From the NCBI GenBank assembly GCA_001566295.1, contig KQ964246.1:3472001-3536000 (forward strand): 64,000 bases of DNA, read 5' to 3'. Origin of the DNA: Microdochium bolleyi (lineage: Eukaryota > Ascomycota > Sordariomycetes > Xylariales > Microdochiaceae). Of this stretch, positions 55,207-64,000 are shown in pieces (position 1 is the first letter of the stretch; every line of letters starts with the position of its first letter). The notes below the pieces were generated by a model. The model did not search any database. It was not told where the DNA came from and was given only the letters and a program-made list of their open reading frames with translations. A program made the position numbers and the translations under genes.

Positions 55207-56512
55207 TGGGCAACTTACGACGTCAGTATCAGGCTCATGCCCGCAACAAAACATGTTCAAGGGTTCCCGTTGCTGACATAGCACCACGAGGCTCACCCGG
55301 TCCCGGTCGAACCATTTCAGCCACTGAGGACGGAACAATGGAGTCACTGACGGTAGGCAGCCGTCATTCATAAGGTTTAACTCTTTATCGTCCACGTGGA
55401 CATTGTCTAATGACCCCGGATGGCCTCAAAGAGGAGGTCCACGCAAGCAAGACACCACCCCCAGAAACCCCAAGAATCTTAGCCGGTCGGCCAAACTTGA
55501 TTCCAAACTACGGGGAGCATAGAGCTCGGTAGATAGATCTATGTGCGAGCGAGACTTGCCTTCTGGCCAGGGTCAACGTCACATTCGTGCGTGGACGTCC
55601 ACGTGGGAGTGGCAAAAAGCTTCTTTCCTTTGACAGAAGCTTCTCAAGTTTCAGTTGGCTTGCGGCACTGCCTTTTGGTTTCCAATCTATTGGTCGGGCG
55701 CAAGGTGCCCGACTCGTGTCTGAGAATGCAGGACACTCAAACAGAAACACAGAGGATGTAGTTTTCTCCCGTCGGTCTTCTCCGGGTATTTCCTGCTGGG
55801 AGGGGCCGCATGCACGCGCGGCTCGTCATCGACGATGGCCGCGCGAGTACACGTCTTGCGTAAGTGTTGCTTCACCTCGGAAGGAAGTGCACGCAAGGCG
55901 CGTTGAATTCTGATAGATGACGAGCGCAGAAAAGAAAGAAAATTCACTTGATATCCATGTCGTCTGCCTGCCTCAACGGTTTGAAGGGTATTTTCTGCTT
56001 CCCAAGCTGTGCCGTCTCCCTCCTCTTGCCGATACACGTGTGGGGATGGTACGTCCTTACTCTGCTCCATATCTATATGTTGATCCGTCCTGTCAATAAG
56101 GCCGCCATTCATCGGCACTGACACGACACACCGCCCTTTGTGTGTGACCACACAAGAAGAACCGCGTAACGCGCAGGCCCGCCGGATGAAGATGAAGAGG
56201 CGGCCGCGGAGCCGAGAGGGAGAAGGGTGGAAGAGAGGCGGGTAGAGGGGGAGAGAGACACGCAGCTACATGTCTAGCAACCTTTGTCTCTTGGGGAGTG
56301 TCGCGCGAAGCAAGACAAGGAAGGCTGTGACGATGATATCCTCCGGTCTGTGGACCTATTTTGTGGCACCCTCAGCATTGATTTCTTCTCCGCTGCTCGC
56401 GGATGAGATTACTGCGTTCGTTGGGACTCGGGCGTAAATACGCAGACTCAGCTTGCAGACAGCTAAGCATCGTGGAACATCTCGCTTGACACCTTGTGCT
56501 GCAATACTTGAG

Positions 56513-56538
56513 AAAAAAGGAAAAAGAAAAAAAAAAAA
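56513..56538. repeat. A-rich low-complexity run
   Basis: A6 GG A5 G A12, interrupted only by G. Read on the minus strand it is a T/C tract. It could be the relic of a reverse-transcribed poly-A tail, but no flanking target duplication was seen. Confidence 0.6.
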
Positions 56539-58240
56539 GCCGACAGCATTCTTGTCTTTGAGCACGAGGAGGCGAGTAAAGCTGCGGACTGCCACGAGCG
56601 GGGAGCACATCTTCCCATGGTAAGAACATCCAGCGACGAGACAGGAGGAGGACCAGCCAGCCGCGTGGCCAACACATGTATCCGAGCCTCCCGAGGTACT
56701 AGCTGACAGAAAGCCACACAGTTACCTGATGTATTGAAAATCTCTGTCCATGAACAAGTATGTACACGGCACAGCCATATCCAAGATATGCAGAAGCTAC
56801 GGACCGAGTCCTGGCCGAGGCCAGATTTCCATGGGCGAATTCATCAATATCGTATGCAGCTGTCTTGTCCCTGTTGCACAGAAATCCTGGTCATCAGCGG
56901 GAGGTTACCGGAAGTTGCCGGTCAGGAGACTTCGGTTCGGACAAGTTGACTCATGGTCTCTTCGTTTGCCCGAGGAGGGCCTGACCAACTCAATGGGCTG
57001 AGCATTGCATCCGCCGACCCAGCCACTCCGATCGCCGGCGTTGTTCAGCACCAACCAAATACCGACCGCCGGCGATGAATGACACTGACGCTCACCCTTT
57101 CCCGTACGAAGCACGTGCCCAACCGACTCAAGCCAACGACAGGATTCGGAATATACACGGTCATGTGCCGGCGCCGCCCTGTCATCCCCCTTCACTGATC
57201 CTTCCTCTCACCCCGTCATCCTCACACATATGTCATCTCTCAGGCTTGCAGCTTCGCCCACAGCACAACCAGAGAAGAAGAGAGAGAACCTGACACCAGG
57301 AACGCGCACCCGCGCAGGCAATCCTGATAGGCGGACAAACAGAACGCCAAGACGTCAGATGAACAACACGGGTCAAGCCAGCTCTGGATCGGCAGGCTCG
57401 CGGGGCCCCTGGGGTTGGTGGTCCCTTTGACTAACGATTTCCAGAAGGGGACCTGAGCTGACGTTCGAAGGAACGAGCGTTCATCACCACAACGAACCTT
57501 AATAGCTAGTGTACGCAATAATTAGGCCACACCGGCAGGGGCCACGTCATCCCAGCCGGGGCCGTCGGTCCACTTATTGACTTATTAACAATGGCACAAA
57601 TGGTGACCATCGGACATTTTGTAAAGGGTGTTCTTTGTTTTTGGACGTGGCTCAGGCCATCTGTCGGGATGTTGGCTCCGTCAGTGGGCTCCATGAGCAG
57701 TGGGCACGGGTGTGGGGAGCGTTGGGGGTGATGTGATGCTTTGGCTTGTAAAGGAGATCCTGCTCGATGTTGAACACTACCTCAGTAGACCAGCTACAGT
57801 GTATGTCACCTGATCGCGGCCAGGATGATCTAGTGCCTCGCTACAGTCTTGACGTATCTGAACGTACTAAAAGTAGGGACTGCCTCGGCAGTAGCCATGT
57901 TAGAAGGCCTGATGAGATTTCCCAATTGTCAAACCAGAGGATTCTCGTCTTCGGACCGGAAGTTCACAGGTGCAGAGATCCAGAAGCTCTGAGATCTGAT
58001 GAACGGGGCAGGGTTTGGTCAAGATCTATAGGCACGGCCCGCACACAGCCAGCACTCGGCCAAGGCAGGGACAAGTAACTGTCAACGCCACACATTGTTG
58101 GCAACACCAACGCTGCCCATTGTTCTATACGAATGGGAATCTATCTCTGAATCGTCTTAGAAAGAGCCAGAGTGTGGGCTCCCTCGAAGTTGTGCTTCGT
58201 CCCTCTAAGCCGTTTCCTGGGCGGTATGCCAATGGACACT

Positions 58241-59611
58241 CTATTTGCCCCATCGCGAGGTCTCGTCACCGCCGCTCCACGACTTTTCTACGTACCCTAG
58301 GGTCTTTTTGACCTCTGCGACTGTCGCAGCGTCTCCAGTGTTCTTGCCAGCATTGTCACTGATCTTGACAGCGTGGTGGTTGTTTGCGGAGCTGATCTTG
58401 ATGACGATATTCAAGGGTGTTGACTTTTCTCCGGTGCTAATCCGTGTGAAGTCGTTGGTCAGGTACGTGCCGACACCGAAAGTGGGCTGAAATCCGGCTG
58501 CTTCGGAGATCTTCTTGTACTCGATACACTTGTCAATGTCAAGAGAGTCTGAGAACACTATGACCTTCTTGTCCTTGATGTTCTGCGAGTCGTAAAACTC
58601 GCGCATCATCTTGACGAAGTTTGCTGGATCGCCAGAATCCTGGCGGACGCCAGTAAACGTCTCTGCGTATGACTTGGACGAAGTCGATGCCTCTGGCTGG
58701 CCCGGCGTGCCAGGCATATATCTCACTGGCTGCTTGAAAGCCTCGAGGAAAGCCGGCGTGCCGAAAGTGTCCGTGAGTGCTATGCCGAGCACGCCCTCGC
58801 CAAACGTGCTCACCCAGCGCCGGAGGGCTTCTTCTGTGGCAATGGTGTAATCATTTGTTATGGCAGCAATGCCCATGAACCACTCGTGCGCAACAGTACC
58901 GACTGGCGCAAGGTTGAAGCGCATAGCCAGGTGAACATTGCTGGTGCCAGCCAGCTTGCCCGGGAAACCACGCTTCTCGGCTTCCTTACTGGACTTGACA
59001 AGTCCCCTGAAGACCAGTGCTTGCGTGTGGTAATCACGACGTCTGCGCGTGCCAAACTCGGAGAATGTGCAGCCGGCCTCGAGTAGTCGCATGCCCTTGT
59101 CGAAGGCCTTGTCCTCCTGCCCTTCATAGTTCCAGTCGGCGTCCATGAACTTGAAGTAGGCTTCCGAGATCAAGGCAAGCAGCGGAATCTCGTAGAGAAT
59201 CGTATCGACCCACAAGCCCCGGACTTCGATATGCGTGTCACCAAGGTCATCATCGCCGCCGGTGTCCTTGTCTACCGTAGTGAAGGTGGGGTTCAGCTGC
59301 TCGCGGGGCGAAAGGCGGAACTCTCGGAGGAAGTCGAGGTAGTCAGACGTGAGGTATTTGCAGTGTGTCTGGAGGTAGCGGTACTCGTCGTCGGAGAGAG
59401 AGATGTTGCCGAGCTTGGATATCTGGTCGCGAAGCCAGTTGAAGCCCTTGCGAGACAGCTTCTTGTCTGGAGTTCTATTTGTGAACGCGTAGGTGACGTT
59501 GACGTTCCGATAGTGCTTGAACACAGCACATTGCATGGTCAACTTGTAAAGATCGGTGTCGAGGAAAGAGATGACCCCTTCGGGGAAGATGGTGGAGGAG
59601 TTGAAGTCCAT
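58241..59611 (-). CDS. npt1: Nicotinate phosphoribosyltransferase
   Basis: Joins nicotinate and PRPP, with ATP hydrolysis, to nicotinate mononucleotide: the Preiss-Handler salvage entry to NAD. It is a single exon of 456 residues, slightly longer than yeast Npt1 (429). The start is the first ATG (59611), giving MDFNSSTIFPEGVISF then LDTDLYKLTMQ, the canonical N-terminal block; the frame upstream has no ATG. Family motifs are VTYAFTNRTPDKK, EFGTRRRRDYHTQALV (substrate-loop arginines and the phosphorylatable His region), GTSNVHLAMRF, GTVAHEWFMG, TFGTPAFLEAF, GVRQDSGDPANFVK and FGVGTYLTNDF. All key residues appear present. The C-terminal 45 residues (after ISSANNHHAVKISDN) match other fungal enzymes. 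It is divergent from utp4, with 960 bp between the start codons. Confidence 0.96.
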   Translation of the reverse strand: MDFNSSTIFPEGVISFLDTDLYKLTMQCAVFKHYRNVNVTYAFTNRTPDKKLSRKGFNWLRDQISKLGNISLSDDEYRYLQTHCKYLTSDYLDFLREFRLSPREQLNPTFTTVDKDTGGDDDLGDTHIEVRGLWVDTILYEIPLLALISEAYFKFMDADWNYEGQEDKAFDKGMRLLEAGCTFSEFGTRRRRDYHTQALVFRGLVKSSKEAEKRGFPGKLAGTSNVHLAMRFNLAPVGTVAHEWFMGIAAITNDYTIATEEALRRWVSTFGEGVLGIALTDTFGTPAFLEAFKQPVRYMPGTPGQPEASTSSKSYAETFTGVRQDSGDPANFVKMMREFYDSQNIKDKKVIVFSDSLDIDKCIEYKKISEAAGFQPTFGVGTYLTNDFTRISTGEKSTPLNIVIKISSANNHHAVKISDNAGKNTGDAATVAEVKKTLGYVEKSWSGGDETSRWGK

Positions 59612-60571
59612 TGTCGCAGCTTCGGATGGCGTATGGCAGCAAGTGGTGACGAGGGGAGGAAAGGTCCAGCCGGTCGGCCTCGAAGTCTCTAGTGCCTCGC
59701 GTCGAAGCAGAGGTGTTTGTTTGTTGTCGGCAGACGGACGAGAAGGAGAAGGGCGTGGGGCAGGAGGATCCAAGGTTGTTGTCGCAAGGCTGCGCCCAAG
59801 GAGTCAACGCGACATCGGAAGGAGTGGGATGGATGGTGGGGCACACCCGCCTGGCAGGCCTGATGCGACTGCCGTTGTTGCAGCTCGTTGCGAGATTCAA
59901 CCCGCCCACACCAGATGTCGTCACAGGGTCCAGCTCGCCGCGGCTCTCTCGCACGCCCCCAACTTCACTCGTCCTCATTACCAGTCGTCGAGATCCATGC
60001 ACTTTACTCTGCGACGAGTAGGCCCGAGAGAGTAGGCAATGCAGCCGACACGCCTTTCGGCGTGCCGGTCAGATGTTTAGAACAGCCTGCATCTTGTGCG
60101 CACGTCCGCCTCCACTGGCGGCTCAAGATCTGATCTCATGGCCAGCTCTCTCCTCTCCAGGCACTTCTTCAGTCCTCTCCGGCCACTAGAAAACGAGAGG
60201 CCAGTCTCGCTTCATATACTTTCCTTTCCCAGTATCGCCAACTTGCCCAGTCCGTCCAGCCAACCTCGAGTGCAGAGAGAGGTGGGGCGGGTACCCCAGT
60301 AGCCTTGCCGAGAGCAGCATAGGCCGCAGCTTAATCCCTGCAGCTCGGCGGCTTCTGTACCAGAGCCGGGCCGCCCAGGAAAAAAAAAGTTGCTATCAGT
60401 GCTCCGTCTGTCTATCGCATCACCAATCTGCTTTGTTGCGACACCACCACAACGTCCCAGATACCAACAACCCTCACCGGCCGCGACACTCCAATCGGCG
60501 CCCTGGCGAGAACTCAGTGATAGCTTTAGCAGGCTTTGCGCATGCAAGGGCATCGGCCGCGACCATCGACC
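59612..60571. promoter_or_regulatory. Divergent promoter region, npt1 / utp4
   Basis: 960 bp between opposed starts. A pyrimidine-rich run (ctctctcctctccaggcacttcttcagtcctctcc, about 60146-60181) precedes utp4. The utp4 start context is CGACCATGG, a near-perfect fungal initiation context. No specific factor site is called. Confidence 0.5.
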
Positions 60572-63307
60572 ATGGATATCCATCGCTGCCGCTTCGTGCC
60601 ATATCCGCCTTCGGCCATCAATGCCGTGGCCTTCTCGTACCCGACCCTGACCAAAGCCAACAAATCCGCCCCCGTCCGCCTCGCGATCGGTCGAGCCAAC
60701 GGCGACATCGAAATATGGAACCCACTCAATGGAGCCTGGCACCATGAGTCAACCCTTCACGGTGGAAAGGATCGTAGCATCGATGGCTTGGTCTGGGTCA
60801 ACGAGCCTGACCAGATCCTCAGCGACGGCACCCGCCTAGTAGGCAGGTCGCGCCTCTTCAGTATTGGATACACCGCGACCGTCACCGAATGGGATCTCGA
60901 GAAGGGTCGTCCCAAGAAGCAGGCGACCGGCATGCACGGCGACATCTGGTGCCTCGCCGCACGCCCGCTGGCCTCCAACACTTCTAGCGCATCTCAGACC
61001 AAGCAGCTCGTTGCTGGTACGATAGACGGAAGCCTGGTCCTCTACTCCATCGAGGATGGCGACCTACACTTTGAGCGCGTCATTGTCAAGTCAACGAGCA
61101 AGAAGACCAAGATGGTTAGCATTGTATTCCAAAGCCGGAACGTCGTCGTCGTTGGCTGCTCGGACAGTGCGATTCGTGTCTACGACATCCGAAACGGATC
61201 GACGCTTCGCACAATGACCCTTGGCTCCGATCTCGCCGGTGGAGCGAAGGACATTATCGTCTGGTCTGTCAAGTGCCTTGCTGGCAAGGACATTGTGTCA
61301 GGCGACTCTACAGGCCAGGTCTGTATCTGGGATGGCAAAACATACACCCAAGCACAGAGATTGCAGAGCCACAAGCAGGACGTTCTGTCTCTCGCTACAA
61401 GTGCAGACGGTTCCACCATTGTCAGCGGCGGTATGGACCGTAAGACCGTGTTGTACCAGCAGACCTCCGGCTCCGGCTCGAGATGGGGCAAGATCTGGCA
61501 CAGGCGCTACCACAACCATGATGTCAAGACAATGGCATCGTTCGAAGGCCCTGGTATGAGCGTTCTCGTCTCAGGCGGTAAGTCAAGCCCTCCTCAAGTG
61601 CACGTGTAAGGCTAGTGGCCTGCTAACACAAAAGTTTCAGGGCCCGATGCGAGCCCGGTCATCCTCCCCCTTAGCAAAGCCGGAATGGAAAATCACAGAA
61701 CTCTTTCGACGCTTCCACAAAACCCGCCCGTACGAAGCGCGACGAAGAGCCGCTACATTGTCAGCTGGTGGGATAGACAGGTACACGTGTGGCAACTGAG
61801 AAGAGCAGTGAAAGATCTGGTAGACTCGTCCGACGCCGAATCAGTCGTTGCGAAGAATCGCAGGCTGCTCGCTCGGATCCTCATCAAGGGGGAGGCAAAC
61901 ATCACCTCTGCAACAATCAGCGCAGACGGCTCTCTCCTGGTGGTCGCCACCACAGCTGACATCAAGGCTTTCCACCTTGCCGCGGGCGATGCCGAGTCGA
62001 AGAGGGACGATTTCAAGATCAGCAGGGTTGAGGTAGCAGCAGACATCGCCGAGAATGGGGCCAAGCGTGTTGAGATATCACCTGACGGACATTGGCTGTG
62101 TATCGCTCAGGCCGACAACAAAGTCTGTGCGTTGAGGATAGAGAGTTCTGATGTCAGCGAGCTGCCGACAATTCTGCCGAAAGCGAGCAGTCTGCATCGC
62201 CTGCGGCGAAATGTGCCAAAACACCTCCTCCTGGGAGGCTTGGGCCAGTATGACCGGAGCATCACGCATATCGCGTTCTCGCCAGACAGCAAGATGGTCG
62301 CTGTCGCCGACTTGGCCGGTTACATTGATACCTGGGTGCTCGAGGCGCGCACAGGGAGCAGCGGGCAAGATGTCGCGTCAGACGAGAGCGACTCGGAGGG
62401 GGAAGCGGACACCGTCGATGGGACTGCGGCTACCGGCCCCAAGTGGCAGCGGAACCCCAAGGGCGCACTCATTCCTAAGCTCCATGCCGCACCCACGGTA
62501 CTCTCCTTCTCCAGCCACTGCCCGGCTTCCACAAATGCCGATAGCGGTGAGGACGACGAGGACGACTACAAACTCCTCGCTGTGACGGCACGGCCCCAGA
62601 TTCTCATCATCAACCCGCGACACGGCGCCCTGACGTCGTGGTCCCGCAGGAACCCGATATCCCGCTTCCCGGTGGAGTTCCGCAACATTCGCGACTTAGT
62701 TAAGGGCGCGCTCTGGGCAGGTGAACGCATCTGGCTGTATGGCAACAGCTTCCTTTTCATGCTCGATACGTCGAAGGACGTTGCGGAGCCGGAGGAGACG
62801 ACAGACGCCAGCAGCGCGCTCGTTGCCCACGGCACGAAGCGCAAGCGCGGTACGGACTCAGGCGCTGGCAGCAAGGCGGCCAAGGGCGACGCCGCAGGTC
62901 CGACAAGAGTCCTCCGGCACGTGCCCGGCGAGGGGACGGAGGAGCTCAACATGGACGGCGCGAGCGGTGGTGACCCCATGGACACGGACGCGACCAGCGG
63001 CGCAGGCGAGGACGACGATGACAGCGACAGCGACGACTCGGAGGATGAGCGCCGCGGCGAGCTCGCTGTGCTCCGCAAGTCTGTCGCCGCCACCAACAAC
63101 GGCGGCGAGCAGGAGCAGAAGCGCGGCCTCGCGTTCTGGCATACGTACAAGTACCGGCCGATCTTGGGCGTCGTGCCGTTGTCCAGCGACGGTGACGATG
63201 CGGGGGACAACACTAGCAACGTCCTCGAGGTCGCGCTCATCGAGCGTCCGTTGTGGGATGTCGACTTGGCGGACCGGTACTATGCTGATGGCGAGCGGGA
63301 GAGGTAA
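60572..63307 (+). CDS. utp4: U3 snoRNP-associated protein Utp4 (Cirhin), WD-repeat
   Basis: Subunit of the t-UTP/UtpA complex that binds the 5' ETS and starts small-subunit processome assembly in the nucleolus. Exons 60572-61577 and 61641-63307 (63-nt intron, donor GTAAGT, branch GCTAAC, acceptor GTTTCAG) encode 890 residues. The start chosen is the ATG in CGACCATGG, whose product begins MDIHRCRFVPYPPSAINAVA; another in-frame ATG lies 30 nt upstream. Features shared with yeast Utp4 are HRCRFV, RLAIGRANGDIEIWNP and GGKDRSIDGLVW, then two successive seven-bladed WD propellers. Blades are seen as VTEWDLEKG, SGDSTGQVCIWDG and VSGGMDRK. An acidic low-complexity insert (DTDATSGAGEDDDDSDSDDS, at about 62980-63050) lies before the conserved end YKYRPILGVVPL. 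A basic stretch KRKRG could serve nuclear import. Confidence 0.95.
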
Positions 63308-64000
63308 TACATGTACTCGGGCAGCTAGGATAGTCAAGTACGTTGGGCGTGAAATATGCGCGTAAAGGTATTTCTCAAGCATATCTTTGAAATGGAGTAT
63401 CGAAATTATTCAAGATTTTTGTTTTATGTTTCTGATGTCTCCAAGAGCAAGCATGTAACACTTCACACTATCTTGCACGTGCATGCCACATCCCTTGCCT
63501 ACCTGCACTCTTTTGTACATGTACGCTCGCTGCGTGTTACCCAACGGCGGTCTCTCTGTACAAGCCAGCTGATCGTCCTGTACTTCCTAAAGATGTGTAG
63601 TTGCAGCTTCACACCTCTCTGCCTTTGATGTCGGCAAAGGACTGTAGGTGTACATCTATAGCTAACCCTCGGGTCGGGTTTTATGTAGGGACCATGCATT
63701 CACATCTGTGCAACTCGTGTACATGTTTCCACTCGAAACAACATTCCCGGTTGGCCCTAGGCTGCCGATACCGCAGTGTGCGGAAGAGGGTAGCTGTTCT
63801 GTGGCGGGACGAGATGAAGGTCCCCAACGAAGTCCCAGAGTGGCTGGGCGCCCTCCAGCCTTTCCTTCTTGTTTCCCTTTTCGTCCTTTTGATATCTCCC
63901 GGTTCCCTATACGACATCTCCGTCGCGCATCACGTACCTGGCCACGATGCCTTGATCCCGGCAGTCGTCTTGTGACAGGACCTCATTCGAGCGCGCAGAG
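63308..64000. other. Region downstream of utp4
   Basis: An AT-rich stretch (about 63360-63440) fits the utp4 3' UTR. The rest, to the window edge, shows no conserved coding frame. A 124-codon plus-strand frame ending at 63975 has one hydrophobic patch but no family signature, so it is not called. Confidence 0.45.

Larger units (their letters stand above)
52515..58240. other. Gene-poor region, 5.7 kb
   Basis: This lies between the png1 start and npt1 stop (both minus). No conserved frame was found on either strand; frames up to 175 codons overlap and lack domain-like composition. It contains a C13 run, a GA/GT microsatellite, an A-rich run (separate entries) and a purine-rich stretch at about 56185-56262 that is a pyrimidine tract on the minus strand and could be a leader or promoter of an unrecognised minus-strand transcript. 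No tRNA or rRNA was seen. Confidence 0.45.

Noticed and set aside
56513..56538. An A-rich run as a possible retroposon tail
   Set aside because: No adjacent reverse-transcriptase remnant or target-site duplication was seen, so it is listed only as a simple repeat.
63601..63975. A 124-codon frame at the right edge with one hydrophobic patch
   Set aside because: It has no signal peptide at its start and no family motif, and it overlaps the probable utp4 3' region.

Overview
The window is nuclear DNA from a filamentous ascomycete (Pezizomycotina, most likely a Sordariomycete). The genes are GC-rich and interrupted by short spliceosomal introns, mostly 55-205 nt, with GTRNGT donors, CTAAC/CTGAC-like branch points and YAG acceptors. 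Families typical of filamentous fungi occur: CFEM protein, STE20/GCK kinase, sterol-glucosyltransferase-like protein with UIMs, and a peptide:N-glycanase homologue lacking its catalytic cysteine. Sixteen protein-coding genes can be supported. All functions are inferred from motifs read by eye; no database search was run.

Layout. 1-7.4 kb, minus strand: the main part of a full-size ABCA-type transporter (runs off the left edge) and the Golgi cargo adaptor Svp26/Erv26. 7.4-16 kb, plus strand: Bud23 rRNA methyltransferase, sharing a divergent promoter with svp26, then a G-patch protein, a secreted arylsulfatase with five exons, and mitochondrial NAD-isocitrate dehydrogenase subunit 1. 16.7-22.6 kb, minus: a germinal-centre kinase and an amino-acid permease. 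25.8-27.1 kb, plus: a secreted protein with two CFEM domains. 27.5-35.5 kb, minus: a Ubx5-like Cdc48 adaptor and the proteasome factor Ecm29. 40-41.4 kb, plus: a three-RRM protein of the Csx1/Nam8/TIA1 type. 42.6-52.5 kb, minus: a 1411-residue glycosyltransferase with a Vps13-C-like motif and a UIM array, Sec61 beta, and the acatalytic Png1. 58.2-63.3 kb: nicotinate phosphoribosyltransferase (minus) and Utp4 (plus), transcribed divergently.

Themes. Most genes are housekeeping: ribosome biogenesis (Bud23, Utp4), NAD metabolism (Npt1 makes the NAD lineage that Idh1 uses), ER/Golgi function (Sec61 beta, Svp26), and ubiquitin/ERAD quality control (Ubx5-like protein, Ecm29, Png1 and the UIM-bearing glycosyltransferase). 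No biosynthetic cluster, transposon, CRISPR array, rRNA or tRNA gene was recognised. Large gene-poor stretches (35.5-40 kb and 52.5-58.2 kb) hold only low-complexity tracts and promoter-like pyrimidine or purine tracts. The least ordinary items are the glycosyltransferase/Vps13-C/UIM fusion, the Png1 with Ala in place of its nucleophile, the Cdc48 adaptor with two SUMO-interacting-motif candidates and an eroded FPR turn, the tandem-CFEM protein, and the sec61b gene whose start codon is an exon of three coding bases.
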